Shown: positions 1-7,878 of the stretch, piece by piece | Position numbering within the stretch: the first letter of the stretch is position 1 | How the letters are laid out: each line of letters opens with the position of its first letter | DNA from: an uncultured Clostridia bacterium | GTDB taxonomy: Bacteria; Bacillota; Clostridia; UBA1381 | NCBI GenBank assembly: GCA_944391635.1 | Contig: CALXUL010000042.1 | Coordinates: 1-15,047 of the forward strand | Direction: 5' to 3' | DNA: 15,047 nt | Notes under the pieces: model-generated | Databases searched by the model: none | What the model saw: the letters and a program-made list of their open reading frames with translations, nothing else | What the model was told of the DNA's origin: nothing | Position numbers and translations under genes: made by a program

Positions 1-20
1 TGTGCATTATTGATATTCAT
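1..20 (-). CDS. 5' end of the gene downstream of lon (possibly engB/ysxC), cut by window edge
   Basis: An ATG at 20-18 overlaps the lon stop codon as ATGA. It is preceded by a GGAGGAGAGAGG-type ribosome binding site inside the end of lon (about 29-40). Only six full codons are visible, reading MNINNA. In many Firmicutes the gene after lon is the ribosome-assembly GTPase EngB/YsxC, whose N-terminus is of this kind. That identity is inferred from gene order only, because nothing diagnostic lies inside the window. Confidence 0.45.
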
Positions 21-2338
21 ATTCTTTTCCTCTCTCCTCCGGCAAGCGAATGTTTAAATACCGCATCCATTGTCTTTACCGGTATAAATTTTACAGCATC
101 CTTTACCTCTTTGGGTATATCGTCCAAATCGGGTTTATTGTCCTCAGGTATAATTACAGTTTGGATACCAGCCCTTAGGGCAGCAATTGATTTTTCCTTA
201 AGCCCGCCTATCGGCAGTACTCTGCCTCTTAAAGTAATCTCGCCCGTCATTGCAACATCGCGTCTTACCGGCTTTCCTGTAAGAGCACTTGCTACTGCCG
301 TAGCAAGCGTTATGCCTGCTGACGGGCCATCCTTTGGCACCGCACCCTCCGGCACGTGTATATGTATATCTTTTGTTTTGTAAAAATCGCTTTCTATTCC
401 AAGGCTGCTGCTAATCGAACGAATATAACTTATCGCCGTCTTTGCAGATTCTTGCATTACATCGCCAAGCTGTCCGGTAAGTTCGGTTTTTCCGGTTCCA
501 TCCATTACATTTACCTCAACAGAAAGCGTTTCCCCGCCTACCGATGTCCATGCAAGCCCCCGCACAATTCCAACCTGGTCTTTTTCATTCATTAAGTCGT
601 AATTATATAACGGTTTACCCAAATAATCTTTCAGATTTTTTGACGTTATCTTCACGCTGCGTCTTTTTTCAGACACAATCTTCTTTGCTATTTTACGCAT
701 AAGCGATGCTATTACACGCTCAGTCTGACGAACTCCTGCTTCCCTTGTATATTTCTGGCATATAAGCTCAATTGCATCATCTGAGATTTGATATTTCTTC
801 TCGCCTATCCCATTTTCCTTTGCCTGTTTCGGCAACAAATAACGTTTTGCTATATTGAATTTTTCCATCTGGGTATAGCCGCTTATTTCAATTATTTCGA
901 GCCTGTCCGCAAGCGGCTTAGGAATTTTGGAAATATCGTTAGCCGTTACAATGAACATAACATCCGACAAATCAAACGGAAGGTCTATAAAATGATCACG
1001 GAACTCATTGTTCTGCTCATAATCGAGCACCTCAAGCATAGCAGATGACGGATCACCCTTTATATCCGACCCCAGTTTATCTATCTCATCAAGAAGCATC
1101 AGCGGGTTTTTCGTCTTAGCCTGAATAATACCTGCTATTATCCTGCCCGGCATTGCGCCGATATATGTTTTTCTATGTCCGCGAATTTCTGCTTCATCAT
1201 GCACTCCGCCAAGCGAAATACGAACATATTTCCTGCCAGTCGCACGCGCAATTGATTTTGCAATCGATGTTTTTCCCGTTCCCGGAGGACCAGCAAGACA
1301 AATAAGCGTTCCGTTTCTGCCTTGGGTCAATTTTCTAACTGCCAGCTGCTCAATAATACGTTCCTTAACTTTTTCAAGACCATAGTGATCCTCTTCAAGG
1401 ATCTGTGCGGCATTTTCTATATCAAAGTTTTCCTCAGTTTTTATATTCCATGGCAAGGACAAAACCGTATCAAGATAATTTCTCGATACTGCACTATCGG
1501 CACTTGATGCCGACATTTTCTCAAACCTTGACACTTCTTTTAATAATTTCTCCTCTGTCTGCTTAGGCAGCTTTAGCTCCAGTATGCGCTGGCGGTATTC
1601 CTCAGCCTCATCATCTATCCCCTCGCCGAGTTCTTCGTCGATTATACGCTTTTCCTCGCGCAAAAAATACTCACGCTGATTTCGCTCTATCCGTTCGCGC
1701 ACACGCATATTAAGCTGTCCCTGTATTTTTAATATTTCTATCTCGATGCCCAGCGCCGTTACAAATGCCTCAACTCTTTCATAAACATCCGCCGTTTCCA
1801 GAAGTTCCTGTTTAATATGAAAATCAAGGTTTGCAATACCTATTAAAAAATCGCAGAAATTCCCTAATGTTTTTATATTTTTGATACGTTTTACCAGTTC
1901 TTCTCTGGAAATAACTCTTGAATATTTAATGTAATCGTCAAATACAGCCTGGATACTTCTAATGCAAGCGGCGTTTTTTACCAGATCTTCCGGTTCCGGC
2001 TCATCCTCCGCATATGCAGTAACTTTAAAATACGGCTCGGTTAATAATATTTCGGAAAGACTCACTCTTTCAAGCCCCTCTACCATCACCCTTACCGCAC
2101 CACCTGGCAGCTTCACAATCTGCTTTACATTGCAAAGAGTTCCTGTCTGATACAAATCCGACATACGCGGCTTTTCGGTTCCCGGATCAATCTGCGCTGC
2201 AAGGATTATCTCATGATTTTTTGCCATAGCTGCCTCTATAGCCCTTTTTGAAAAATCCCTGAGTACATCAAAGCTTACCGTGGATCCCGGCATTATTACT
2301 ATATTCCTAAGCGCCACTAACGGCAATACATAGTTCAT
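17..2338 (-). CDS. lon: ATP-dependent protease LonA
   Basis: This 773-residue cytoplasmic AAA+ serine protease degrades misfolded and regulatory proteins and is of normal LonA length. The N-terminal LAN substrate-binding domain (about 1-200, beginning LPLVALRNIVIMPG) is present, which separates it from membrane LonB. A coiled, charged linker follows. The AAA+ module has Walker A GPPGTGKT at 350-357 and Walker B LMLLDEID at 413-420. The C-terminal protease domain has the catalytic serine in PKDGPSAG (S673) and the partner lysine in GGLKEK (K716). These are 43 residues apart, as in E. coli Lon. The ATG has AAAAGGAG at 2353-2360, spaced 14 bases, which is rather long. The gene lies 21 bases after hydE and overlaps the next gene by ATGA, so it belongs to the mnmA operon. 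No CIRCE-like heat-shock operator was seen. Confidence 0.97.
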   Translation of the reverse strand: MNYVLPLVALRNIVIMPGSTVSFDVLRDFSKRAIEAAMAKNHEIILAAQIDPGTEKPRMSDLYQTGTLCNVKQIVKLPGGAVRVMVEGLERVSLSEILLTEPYFKVTAYAEDEPEPEDLVKNAACIRSIQAVFDDYIKYSRVISREELVKRIKNIKTLGNFCDFLIGIANLDFHIKQELLETADVYERVEAFVTALGIEIEILKIQGQLNMRVRERIERNQREYFLREEKRIIDEELGEGIDDEAEEYRQRILELKLPKQTEEKLLKEVSRFEKMSASSADSAVSRNYLDTVLSLPWNIKTEENFDIENAAQILEEDHYGLEKVKERIIEQLAVRKLTQGRNGTLICLAGPPGTGKTSIAKSIARATGRKYVRISLGGVHDEAEIRGHRKTYIGAMPGRIIAGIIQAKTKNPLMLLDEIDKLGSDIKGDPSSAMLEVLDYEQNNEFRDHFIDLPFDLSDVMFIVTANDISKIPKPLADRLEIIEISGYTQMEKFNIAKRYLLPKQAKENGIGEKKYQISDDAIELICQKYTREAGVRQTERVIASLMRKIAKKIVSEKRRSVKITSKNLKDYLGKPLYNYDLMNEKDQVGIVRGLAWTSVGGETLSVEVNVMDGTGKTELTGQLGDVMQESAKTAISYIRSISSSLGIESDFYKTKDIHIHVPEGAVPKDGPSAGITLATAVASALTGKPVRRDVAMTGEITLRGRVLPIGGLKEKSIAALRAGIQTVIIPEDNKPDLDDIPKEVKDAVKFIPVKTMDAVFKHSLAGGERKRI

Positions 2339-2359
2339 TTTCTATCTTTGTTCTCCTTT

Positions 2360-3391
2360 TTATACCGCAAGCGAATCTCCTCTTTCCATCGACATCACAT
2401 AACCCGCATTGCGTATTTTATCTTCAAGCAGCCTTAAGCCTTCTGCACTTTCAGCTCCGGTAGCCAGCTTGTTATCATACAAATTATATTTTTTTCTTAC
2501 CATCACAGGCGACAAATTCGGCATAACAACATTTGCCCCTGCCATAAGCCCTTTTTCTCTTCCGTCAGGACTAAGCGTACCAAGCGCTGTTGTGGCAGGT
2601 ATTAATGCCTTCGGGAATATCAGCCGTAATATCGCAATCATCCTCACTGTAAGCTCTACGCTTCCTTGCGAAAATTCCCCAAACGGCGTGTCCTTATGCG
2701 GCACAAACGGACCTATCCCTATCATAGCCGGATCAAGTTCTTTTAAAAATTTAATATCCTCCAAAAGATTCTCTATCGTCTGATAGGGCGAACCTACCAT
2801 AAACCCTGAACCTACCTGGTAGCCAATCTCTTTTAAATCAAACAGGCAGCGTTTCCGGTTTTCAAGGCTCATACTATCTGGATGCAGTTTTCTGTAATGC
2901 TCCAAATCCGCTGTTTCATGCCTTAGAAGGTACCTGCAAGCCCCTGCATCAAAATACATTTTATATGCATTACGGCTTTTTTCTCCCAAAGACAGCGTAA
3001 CCGCCGCATCAGGCGCAGCCTCTTTTATTTTCTCAACAATTTTGCAAATACGCAAATCAGTAAAATACGGATCTTCTCCGCCTTGAAGCACAAACGTTGA
3101 AAATCCAAGCTCCGCACCTTTTTTTACACAAGCTATAATTTCCTCCGCAGTCAGCCGGTACCTTGATGCCTCTTTATTTGATGCACGTATACCGCAATAC
3201 AGGCAGTCATTCTTACAATAACTTGAAATCTCTATCAAGCCTCGTATAAATACCTTATCTCCATAATAACTGCGCCGTACTTTGTCTGACAGGTGAATCA
3301 ATTCCTCTTCATCCTTACCGTTTATAAGAGATATAAGTTCTACATCGCTAATATTATCTCCACGGCAAAGCCGTTCTGCAAGGCTTTTCAT
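2360..3391 (-). CDS. hydE: [FeFe]-hydrogenase maturase HydE, radical SAM
   Basis: This 343-residue cytoplasmic radical SAM enzyme acts with HydF and HydG to build the diiron subcluster of [FeFe]-hydrogenase. The [4Fe-4S]-binding motif C-x3-C-x2-C is at C59, C63 and C66, in the HydE/BioB-like form rather than the standard CxxxCxxC of HydG. HydE family hallmarks are YLLRHETA, GSGFMVGSPYQT, IGIGPFVPHKDTPF, PATTALGTL and GANVVMPNLSP. No cysteine occurs after about residue 185, so the accessory C-terminal cluster seen in Thermotoga HydE, reported as dispensable there, is missing. The ATG overlaps the mnmA stop (ATGA at 3388-3391), implying translational coupling. hydF and hydG are not in the window. 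The gene implies a hydrogen-metabolising anaerobe. BioB and PylB are the nearest alternatives, and the HydE hallmarks argue against both. Confidence 0.92.
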   Translation of the reverse strand: MKSLAERLCRGDNISDVELISLINGKDEEELIHLSDKVRRSYYGDKVFIRGLIEISSYCKNDCLYCGIRASNKEASRYRLTAEEIIACVKKGAELGFSTFVLQGGEDPYFTDLRICKIVEKIKEAAPDAAVTLSLGEKSRNAYKMYFDAGACRYLLRHETADLEHYRKLHPDSMSLENRKRCLFDLKEIGYQVGSGFMVGSPYQTIENLLEDIKFLKELDPAMIGIGPFVPHKDTPFGEFSQGSVELTVRMIAILRLIFPKALIPATTALGTLSPDGREKGLMAGANVVMPNLSPVMVRKKYNLYDNKLATGAESAEGLRLLEDKIRNAGYVMSMERGDSLAV

Positions 3392-4416
3392 ATTATTTGT
3401 CCGCCCCCTACTACAATTTCCCCATCATAGAAAACCACCGACTGTCCCGGGGTTATTGCCCTTTGAGGCTGCTCAAATTCAACCAACACCTTACCATTAT
3501 CAAGGTTATATACTCTTGCCGGCTGTTCTTTCATAGAATACCTTGCTTTTGCCAGTAACTTCGTTCCGTCATCAATTTTATCGCATGCCAAAAGGTTTAC
3601 CCTATCAGCTATAAGAGTCTTTTGAAAAAGTCCTTCATTCGCAGATAACACCACGCGGTTATGCTCCTTGTCAAGCTCTATAACATACATAGGCTCGGGC
3701 AGCGCCAAACCAAGACCTTTGCGCTGTCCAATTGTATAATGTATCATACCTTTATGCTTGCCGAGAACGTTGCCCTCACGGTCACAAAAATCTCCCGGCT
3801 CAAAAGTTCTTCCGGTATAATTTTTAATAAATCCCGCATAATCTCCGTCAGGTACAAAGCATATATCCTGACTGTCCTTCTTTGCGGCATTGTTAAAGCC
3901 CTGTTCCATAAGCTCTTTTCTTGCTTCTTCCTTTGTAAGTTCGCCAAGAGGAAATCTCAAAAACGAAAGAAGTTCTCGCCTTAATCCATAAAGCATATAG
4001 CTTTGATCTTTTTTGAGGTCTGCCGCCTTTTTTAAAAAGTAGCCGTCCCCATCTTTTTCAACCCTCGCATAATGTCCGGTTACAAAACAGTCATAGCCGT
4101 TTTCCTTGGCATAATCAGCTAATACACCGAATTTCAGCCGCATATTACACAGCACACACGGATTCGGCGTACGGCAGTTTATATACTCTTGCGCAAACTC
4201 ATCCACTACCATCCGCTTAAATTCTTCCGCAAGATCCAATATAAAAAGCTTTGCCCCAAGCTTTTTCGCCGCATTTTGTGCATCCTGTTCTGACTCTTTG
4301 GCGTCTAATAAAAGACGCATCATAACGCCGTCAGCTTCATAGCCCGCCCTTCGCATAATAAGAAGCGCCGCAGTGCTGTCTACTCCTCCGCTCATCGCAA
4401 CAAGTGCTTTTTTCAT
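3388..4416 (-). CDS. mnmA: tRNA-specific 2-thiouridylase MnmA
   Basis: This enzyme of 342 residues adenylates and thiolates U34 of Lys, Glu and Gln tRNAs to give 2-thiouridine. The N-terminal PP-loop SGGVDS is at residues 9-14. The catalytic cysteines are in NPCVLCN (nucleophile expected at C90) and in QDICFVP (C186). TGHYAR, DQSYMLYGL and HYTIGQRKGLG are further family signatures, and the C-terminal beta-barrel region is complete. The frame opens at a TTG at 4434, but that would translate the ribosome binding site itself. GGGAGG at 4427-4432 sits 10 bases before the ATG at 4416, so I chose that start. It is the first gene of the operon continuing into hydE and lon, and a strong promoter lies about 50 bases upstream. 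Confidence 0.95.
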   Translation of the reverse strand: MKKALVAMSGGVDSTAALLIMRRAGYEADGVMMRLLLDAKESEQDAQNAAKKLGAKLFILDLAEEFKRMVVDEFAQEYINCRTPNPCVLCNMRLKFGVLADYAKENGYDCFVTGHYARVEKDGDGYFLKKAADLKKDQSYMLYGLRRELLSFLRFPLGELTKEEARKELMEQGFNNAAKKDSQDICFVPDGDYAGFIKNYTGRTFEPGDFCDREGNVLGKHKGMIHYTIGQRKGLGLALPEPMYVIELDKEHNRVVLSANEGLFQKTLIADRVNLLACDKIDDGTKLLAKARYSMKEQPARVYNLDNGKVLVEFEQPQRAITPGQSVVFYDGEIVVGGGQII

Positions 4417-4466
4417 ACTGCATTCGCCTCCCAATTGTCTGTAATAGACAAAATTATACTTATTTT

Positions 4467-4495
4467 ATTATAATATATATACTCTTCTTTTTCAA
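4467..4495 (-). promoter_or_regulatory. Sigma-A promoter of the mnmA-hydE-lon operon
   Basis: The minus strand reads TTGAAA (4495-4490), a 17-base spacer, then a perfect TATAAT (4472-4467). Transcription would start near 4460, leaving a leader of about 45 bases before the mnmA ATG. No operator-like palindrome or riboswitch was recognised in the leader. Confidence 0.8.
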
Positions 4496-4562
4496 CCGTT
4501 TTTTGCAAAAATTTCTTTATCTATAAAATCCGGCTTGGAAAAATCATATGCTTATTTAAAGT

Positions 4563-4605
4563 TAAAGTAAAAGGAGCGGTTTTTATAACCGCTCCTTTTA
4601 CTTTA
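4563..4605 (-). terminator. Terminator after the thiol-ligase gene pair
   Basis: A perfect 19-base-pair inverted repeat (4563-4581 with 4587-4605) around a 5-base loop begins 5 bases after the stop of the ATP-grasp gene. The core is GGAGCGGTT/AACCGCTCC. On the minus strand the 3' arm is itself U-rich (CCTTTTACTTTA) rather than followed by a clean U tract. It separates the two-gene unit from the mnmA operon. The remaining bases, 4496-4562, show nothing recognisable. Confidence 0.75.
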
Positions 4606-4610
4606 TCCAT

Positions 4611-5915
4611 TTACTCTTCTTTTACAAATGTTGCCACCGATTTTTCATTATACTGAGATGAAATAATTCCACCATCCGATAATCTCGAATATACCCCGGC
4701 AAACACAGAATTATATACATAAAGCCCTGTTAAATTGGAATATTTTTTAAATTCAGGCTTATCTGCGGCAAGATATATGTTCTCTGTCTTATAAGGCACA
4801 CAATACTGCTGGACTATATAATCTTCGTTTTCATATTCTCTGATTATTTTCTCCCACTCCTCCTGTGTACAATCCACACCTGCAAAAACGCCTCTTGAAG
4901 CATATGAATCACTCGGTTTAATAATATAACTATCTTTATCCTTTATTATCCTGTCCTTATCCGCCATACACATTTTTGCCGTATAGGGTATATGCTCCTC
5001 AATAAGGCTATTCTCCTCATTAGTCAAAATCCGCTTTGTTTGCGGGTCACGCAATATATAAAATAAAGCTTTATGATGAATAACCTGCGTCCTAAGCCCG
5101 CCTGCAACCATAACCGCATTATCTTTATAAGCATCTAAAAAAGCCTGGCAATTTTCCAGATTATTCATTATATCCACCGTAACAGCACGGCGATATATAA
5201 TATCTATTCTTTCCCCTTCTTTATCATAAAGGATTCCATTTTTATAATCAAGTTCTCTTATATCACAGATTTTAGCACAAAATCCGTACTTTCTAAATCT
5301 CTTTATAAACTCCTCAAACTCCGGCAGATATGCCCTGTCAAGGAAATCCACAATTGCAATTTTAGGATCTTTCTTTCTGTTTTTAAAGCGCCTGTAAAGC
5401 TGCATAAGCGATACTACCCAGGTATCAAAAAGCTCAAATTCCGAAACCTCGCCCAAAAATTCTCGCGGCAGGTTATTATATGAAAAAGCCCTCCTAAGCT
5501 CCAAATCCTCAATCATGGCGCTCGTTCCGTCGGTATTTATTTCGCAAAATTTGTATCCGCCTGTATCTTCGTCATAGAATATATCCATTCGCATTATAGG
5601 AATATTTATATCATATCCGGTATCTGCGAGTATAAGTTCTTCAAGCTGCCTGGAAAATGGGAACAACCTCCTATATTCAGGTGATTTAATGTAATTGTCA
5701 ATAATTTTATCAAATATGCCATAGAAATCATCAACAATCCGACTAAATGCTTGTATATCCTTTTTTGAAAAGACTTTTGGTATATGAAGAGTCTGAACGC
5801 ACCTTCCATGAAATGCAACACTTGATGATAAAAGATACTCTCTTACCCTTAAACCAGAATCAAGACATGTATCATAATTATCCTTAATATATTTAACAAT
5901 CCTGTTATCCGTCAT
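4611..5915 (-). CDS. Glutathionylspermidine-synthetase-like circularly permuted ATP-grasp ligase
   Basis: This protein of 434 residues resembles the synthetase half of glutathionylspermidine synthetase and other circularly permuted ATP-grasp enzymes, which join a carboxylate to an amine via acyl phosphate using ATP. Visible landmarks are MRMDIF at 108-113, the metal/substrate loop CEINTDGTSAM at 124-134, IIYRR at 239-243, the nucleotide-binding strand and glycine loop YIIKPSDSYASRGVFAG at 330-346, and the closing G-x-Y-x-R region (about 397-419). No amidase domain is fused, unlike E. coli Gss. It starts at ATG 5915 with GGAGGG at 5921-5926, 15 bases after the glutamate-cysteine ligase gene, and a terminator follows. 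By inference it acts on the product of that ligase, adding an amine or amino acid to gamma-Glu-Cys or a derivative. The acceptor cannot be read from sequence, and a peptide ligase with other substrates is possible. Confidence 0.75.
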   Translation of the reverse strand: MTDNRIVKYIKDNYDTCLDSGLRVREYLLSSSVAFHGRCVQTLHIPKVFSKKDIQAFSRIVDDFYGIFDKIIDNYIKSPEYRRLFPFSRQLEELILADTGYDINIPIMRMDIFYDEDTGGYKFCEINTDGTSAMIEDLELRRAFSYNNLPREFLGEVSEFELFDTWVVSLMQLYRRFKNRKKDPKIAIVDFLDRAYLPEFEEFIKRFRKYGFCAKICDIRELDYKNGILYDKEGERIDIIYRRAVTVDIMNNLENCQAFLDAYKDNAVMVAGGLRTQVIHHKALFYILRDPQTKRILTNEENSLIEEHIPYTAKMCMADKDRIIKDKDSYIIKPSDSYASRGVFAGVDCTQEEWEKIIREYENEDYIVQQYCVPYKTENIYLAADKPEFKKYSNLTGLYVYNSVFAGVYSRLSDGGIISSQYNEKSVATFVKEE

Positions 5916-5930
5916 TATTGCCCTCCAGTT

Positions 5931-7091
5931 TTATACTTTAAAAGACAAGAGGCTTTTAAACTCCTCTTCTTTTCCATATTTTGCCGCATCATCAAGAAGA
6001 TTTGAAATCTCTCCGCCTGCATATCTTCCGTATATTTGCGCGTTCTTGCCGTTTTTCTGAGCCTCAGTTTGTGCATCAATTATATCGCAAATTCCAACAT
6101 TTTTATATTTTTCCAAAATACCGTCAACAAGGTCCTCATTATAAAATATATTTTTTATAAGCCCTGCATATGCAAGAGCTTTTTCATATGGCATGCTGTC
6201 TGCAATCCTGATTTCAATATATTTTTTTAGCCTTATATCAGGGAAAACCATTGATAAAAAGTGTTCAATCATAGCCTCATCCATGTTAACCCTGCCGCTT
6301 ATAGACTGCATGCTTTCCTCGCCTGTATAAATAAACCCATCCTGTGAGGGAATAAATATTGCCGGTATCTTCAATAGATAATCGGTATATGACGAAAACC
6401 CAAAATCATCGCTGAATAAATCCGGAACAATAGCAGTACGGCAAGGGTCAACACCACGCCATATCCCAACTCTTTTTAGATAATTCCCATCACTCGCTAA
6501 AGAATCAGCACTAAGCAGCGCAAGAAACGGAGACATGATATACGCTGCGCGATATTTCCTTACAAAATCCCTTTCACTGCTATAATCAACCGACACCTGC
6601 GCCGAAGCAGTCGCACGCATCATATATTTACCGAATTTTCCGGTTTTTTCAAAATATTTATCCATATATTCATATCGTTTTTTGGGAATAATCTTGATAG
6701 AATCCACCAAATCTTCACTAAGTACCGGAACGCATAATAGTTTTGCCGCCTCCTCTTTTAGAGCAGGAGCTATAATTTCATAAAACTTTTCAAAAGCAGA
6801 CCTTGCCTCATCCAAAGAATCAAACGGTTTTGTGCTCACCTCAAGCTGTGCTCCCGGCTCAAGCGATAAATAAAAATTTTCCGCCTCAAGCCCCAGCAAA
6901 AACCCGTTTTCATAATATGAGTCTATAAACTTATCTTTTATTTTATTTAATATATTCAAAACGCCGCCCAAATAAGCAAGAGGCTTCTGTTCTGCCATCA
7001 CAAAATGCTCAAGCTCTATACCTATCCTCTGTGATATATTAGCTGCCTGCCGGAAATATTCACAGAATCTTGTCTGTATGTCCATTGGCAC
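5931..7091 (-). CDS. Glutamate-cysteine ligase, GCS2/plant-type GshA-like
   Basis: This 386-residue enzyme probably forms gamma-glutamylcysteine from glutamate and cysteine with ATP. Family motifs are GIELEHFVM near 24-32, SLEPGAQLEVST at 76-87 (the LEPG-Q-E glutamate/metal site), MMRATASAQVSVDY at 157-170 and YIEIRIADSMP at 291-301. These match the plant/proteobacterial GshA and EgtA group rather than the E. coli GshA family or the GshF fusion. The frame starts at GTG 7091 with GAGG five bases upstream. An ATG two codons later (7085) is an equally possible start, at 11 bases. It is followed after 15 bases by the ATP-grasp ligase gene and has its own promoter. The true amino-acid substrate could differ, since GCS2 homologues also act on other amines. 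No second glutathione gene (gshB or gshF) is in the window. Confidence 0.82.
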   Translation of the reverse strand: MPMDIQTRFCEYFRQAANISQRIGIELEHFVMAEQKPLAYLGGVLNILNKIKDKFIDSYYENGFLLGLEAENFYLSLEPGAQLEVSTKPFDSLDEARSAFEKFYEIIAPALKEEAAKLLCVPVLSEDLVDSIKIIPKKRYEYMDKYFEKTGKFGKYMMRATASAQVSVDYSSERDFVRKYRAAYIMSPFLALLSADSLASDGNYLKRVGIWRGVDPCRTAIVPDLFSDDFGFSSYTDYLLKIPAIFIPSQDGFIYTGEESMQSISGRVNMDEAMIEHFLSMVFPDIRLKKYIEIRIADSMPYEKALAYAGLIKNIFYNEDLVDGILEKYKNVGICDIIDAQTEAQKNGKNAQIYGRYAGGEISNLLDDAAKYGKEEEFKSLLSFKV

Positions 7092-7121
7092 TTTTTCCTC
7101 TTTTCTTTTTTAGTATTATAT

Positions 7122-7150
7122 AATATACCACATTTTGCCTTAAATATCAA
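7122..7150 (-). promoter_or_regulatory. Promoter of the glutamate-cysteine ligase / ATP-grasp unit
   Basis: The minus strand reads TTGATA (7150-7145), 17 bases, then TATATT (7127-7122), with an overlapping TATAAT one turn downstream. The expected start near 7115 gives a very short leader. It faces away from the rpmE promoter about 50 bases to the right. Confidence 0.65.
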
Positions 7151-7202
7151 TAAAGGAAATTTAAATACTGAAATTATACTTTAAAAATTTTGCAAAAAAT
7201 AT

Positions 7203-7231
7203 TTGCATAAAGGCGGCTGTTGTGTTATACT
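7203..7231 (+). promoter_or_regulatory. Promoter of rpmE
   Basis: TTGCAT (7203-7208), a 17-base spacer, then TATACT (7226-7231). The predicted start near 7238 leaves about 44 bases of leader before the rpmE ATG. The arrangement shows that the frame beginning at 7222 cannot be the real start, because it lies inside the promoter. Confidence 0.7.
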
Positions 7232-7281
7232 TAAATATGGTGTTTTATGCACCGCAGAAAAAATGCAAGGAGGGATACCGA

Positions 7282-7482
7282 ATGAAGCAAGGAATTCATC
7301 CCGAATACAAGCAGACTACTATAAGATGTGCTTGCGGCGAAACTATCGAGATTGGTTCGACAAAAGAGAATATCCAAGTCGAAATTTGCTCGAAATGCCA
7401 TCCTTTCTACACCGGAAAGCAGAAGCTCGTAGACACGGGCGGTCGTGTAGAAAAGTTCAACAAGCGTTTCAACAGAAAATAA
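7282..7482 (+). CDS. rpmE: 50S ribosomal protein L31, zinc-binding type
   Basis: This is a 66-residue component of the large ribosomal subunit. The start MKQGIHPEY matches bacterial L31. Four cysteines, C16 and C18 (CAC) with C36 and C39 (CSKC), form the zinc site, so this is the C+ RpmE form rather than the cysteine-free YtiA/RpmE2 form made under zinc limitation. HPFYTGKQK and GRVEKFNKRF are further family signatures. The ATG at 7282 follows AAGGAGGG (7267-7274) by seven bases. The longer reading frame from 7222 would add 20 residues overlapping the promoter and was rejected. It is followed 119 bases later by rpsO, without a convincing terminator between, so cotranscription is likely. Confidence 0.95.
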   Translation: MKQGIHPEYKQTTIRCACGETIEIGSTKENIQVEICSKCHPFYTGKQKLVDTGGRVEKFNKRFNRK

Positions 7483-7530
7483 GTTTGTTGTATTTTTGTA
7501 GTAATTTTTTTGCACATTAAGGTTAAACCT

Positions 7531-7595
7531 ACGCTTAGATGACCGATTCACCAACGGTTTCCCAGCGTCAGGGGATCATTTGATAATAGGAGGTG
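7531..7595 (+). promoter_or_regulatory. Structured rpsO leader, candidate S15 autoregulatory element
   Basis: Two helices can be drawn in the leader. ACGCT (7531-7535) pairs with AGCGT (7564-7568). GATGACC (7538-7544) pairs with GGGATCATT (7572-7580) through seven pairs and one bulged A. Their order a-b-a'-b' is that of an H-type pseudoknot, and the second helix closes about eight bases before AGGAGGTG (7588-7595). S15 is known to repress its own mRNA through leader structures, including a pseudoknot in E. coli. Here the fold is hand-drawn and alternatives exist, such as ACCG/CGGT at 7542-7545/7555-7558. Confidence 0.4.
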
Positions 7596-7601
7596 AAAGC
7601 A

Positions 7602-7868
7602 ATGACTAAGGAACGCAAACAGGAGATTATTTCTACTTTTGCAACTCATGAAGGCGATACCGGTTCTCCCGAAGTACAAATCGCTCTTTTGACCGAGAGA
7701 ATTAACCATCTTAACAATGAGCATCTTAATACTCACAAGAAGGATAACCACTCACGACGTGGTCTGCTTATGATGGTTGGTAAAAGACGTGGTCTTATGA
7801 ATTACCTTAAAGCTCAGGATATCGAAAGATACCGTGCGCTTGTTGCTAAATTAGGACTTAGAAAATAA
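7602..7868 (+). CDS. rpsO: 30S ribosomal protein S15
   Basis: This 88-residue primary 16S rRNA-binding protein organises the central domain of the small subunit. The whole S15 fold is present, with the characteristic GDTGSPEVQIALLTERI, HKKDNHSRRGLL and KRRGLMNYL segments at about 18-34, 45-56 and 61-69. ATG 7602 is preceded by AGGAGGTG at 7588-7595. The GTG at 7593 that would extend the protein by three residues lies within that site and was rejected. rpsO followed by pnp is a gene order shared by many bacteria. Expression is probably controlled by the structured leader described at 7531-7595. Confidence 0.97.
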   Translation: MTKERKQEIISTFATHEGDTGSPEVQIALLTERINHLNNEHLNTHKKDNHSRRGLLMMVGKRRGLMNYLKAQDIERYRALVAKLGLRK

Positions 7869-7878
7869 TTTTGTTGTT

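Noticed and set aside
4435..4562. Riboswitch or T-box upstream of mnmA
   Set aside because: The leader after the predicted start is only about 45 bases. No T-box, specifier, or conserved aptamer sequence was seen, and there is no terminator-antiterminator pair.
7222..7281. N-terminal extension of rpmE (20 residues)
   Set aside because: The extension overlaps the -10 box at 7226-7231, and AAGGAGGG is correctly placed for the ATG at 7282, where L31 homology begins.
7459..7500. CAACAA/TTGTTG repeat across the rpmE stop followed by T-rich DNA, as a terminator
   Set aside because: The stem is only 5-6 A-U-rich pairs with a long loop and lies partly in the coding end, so it is too weak to call.
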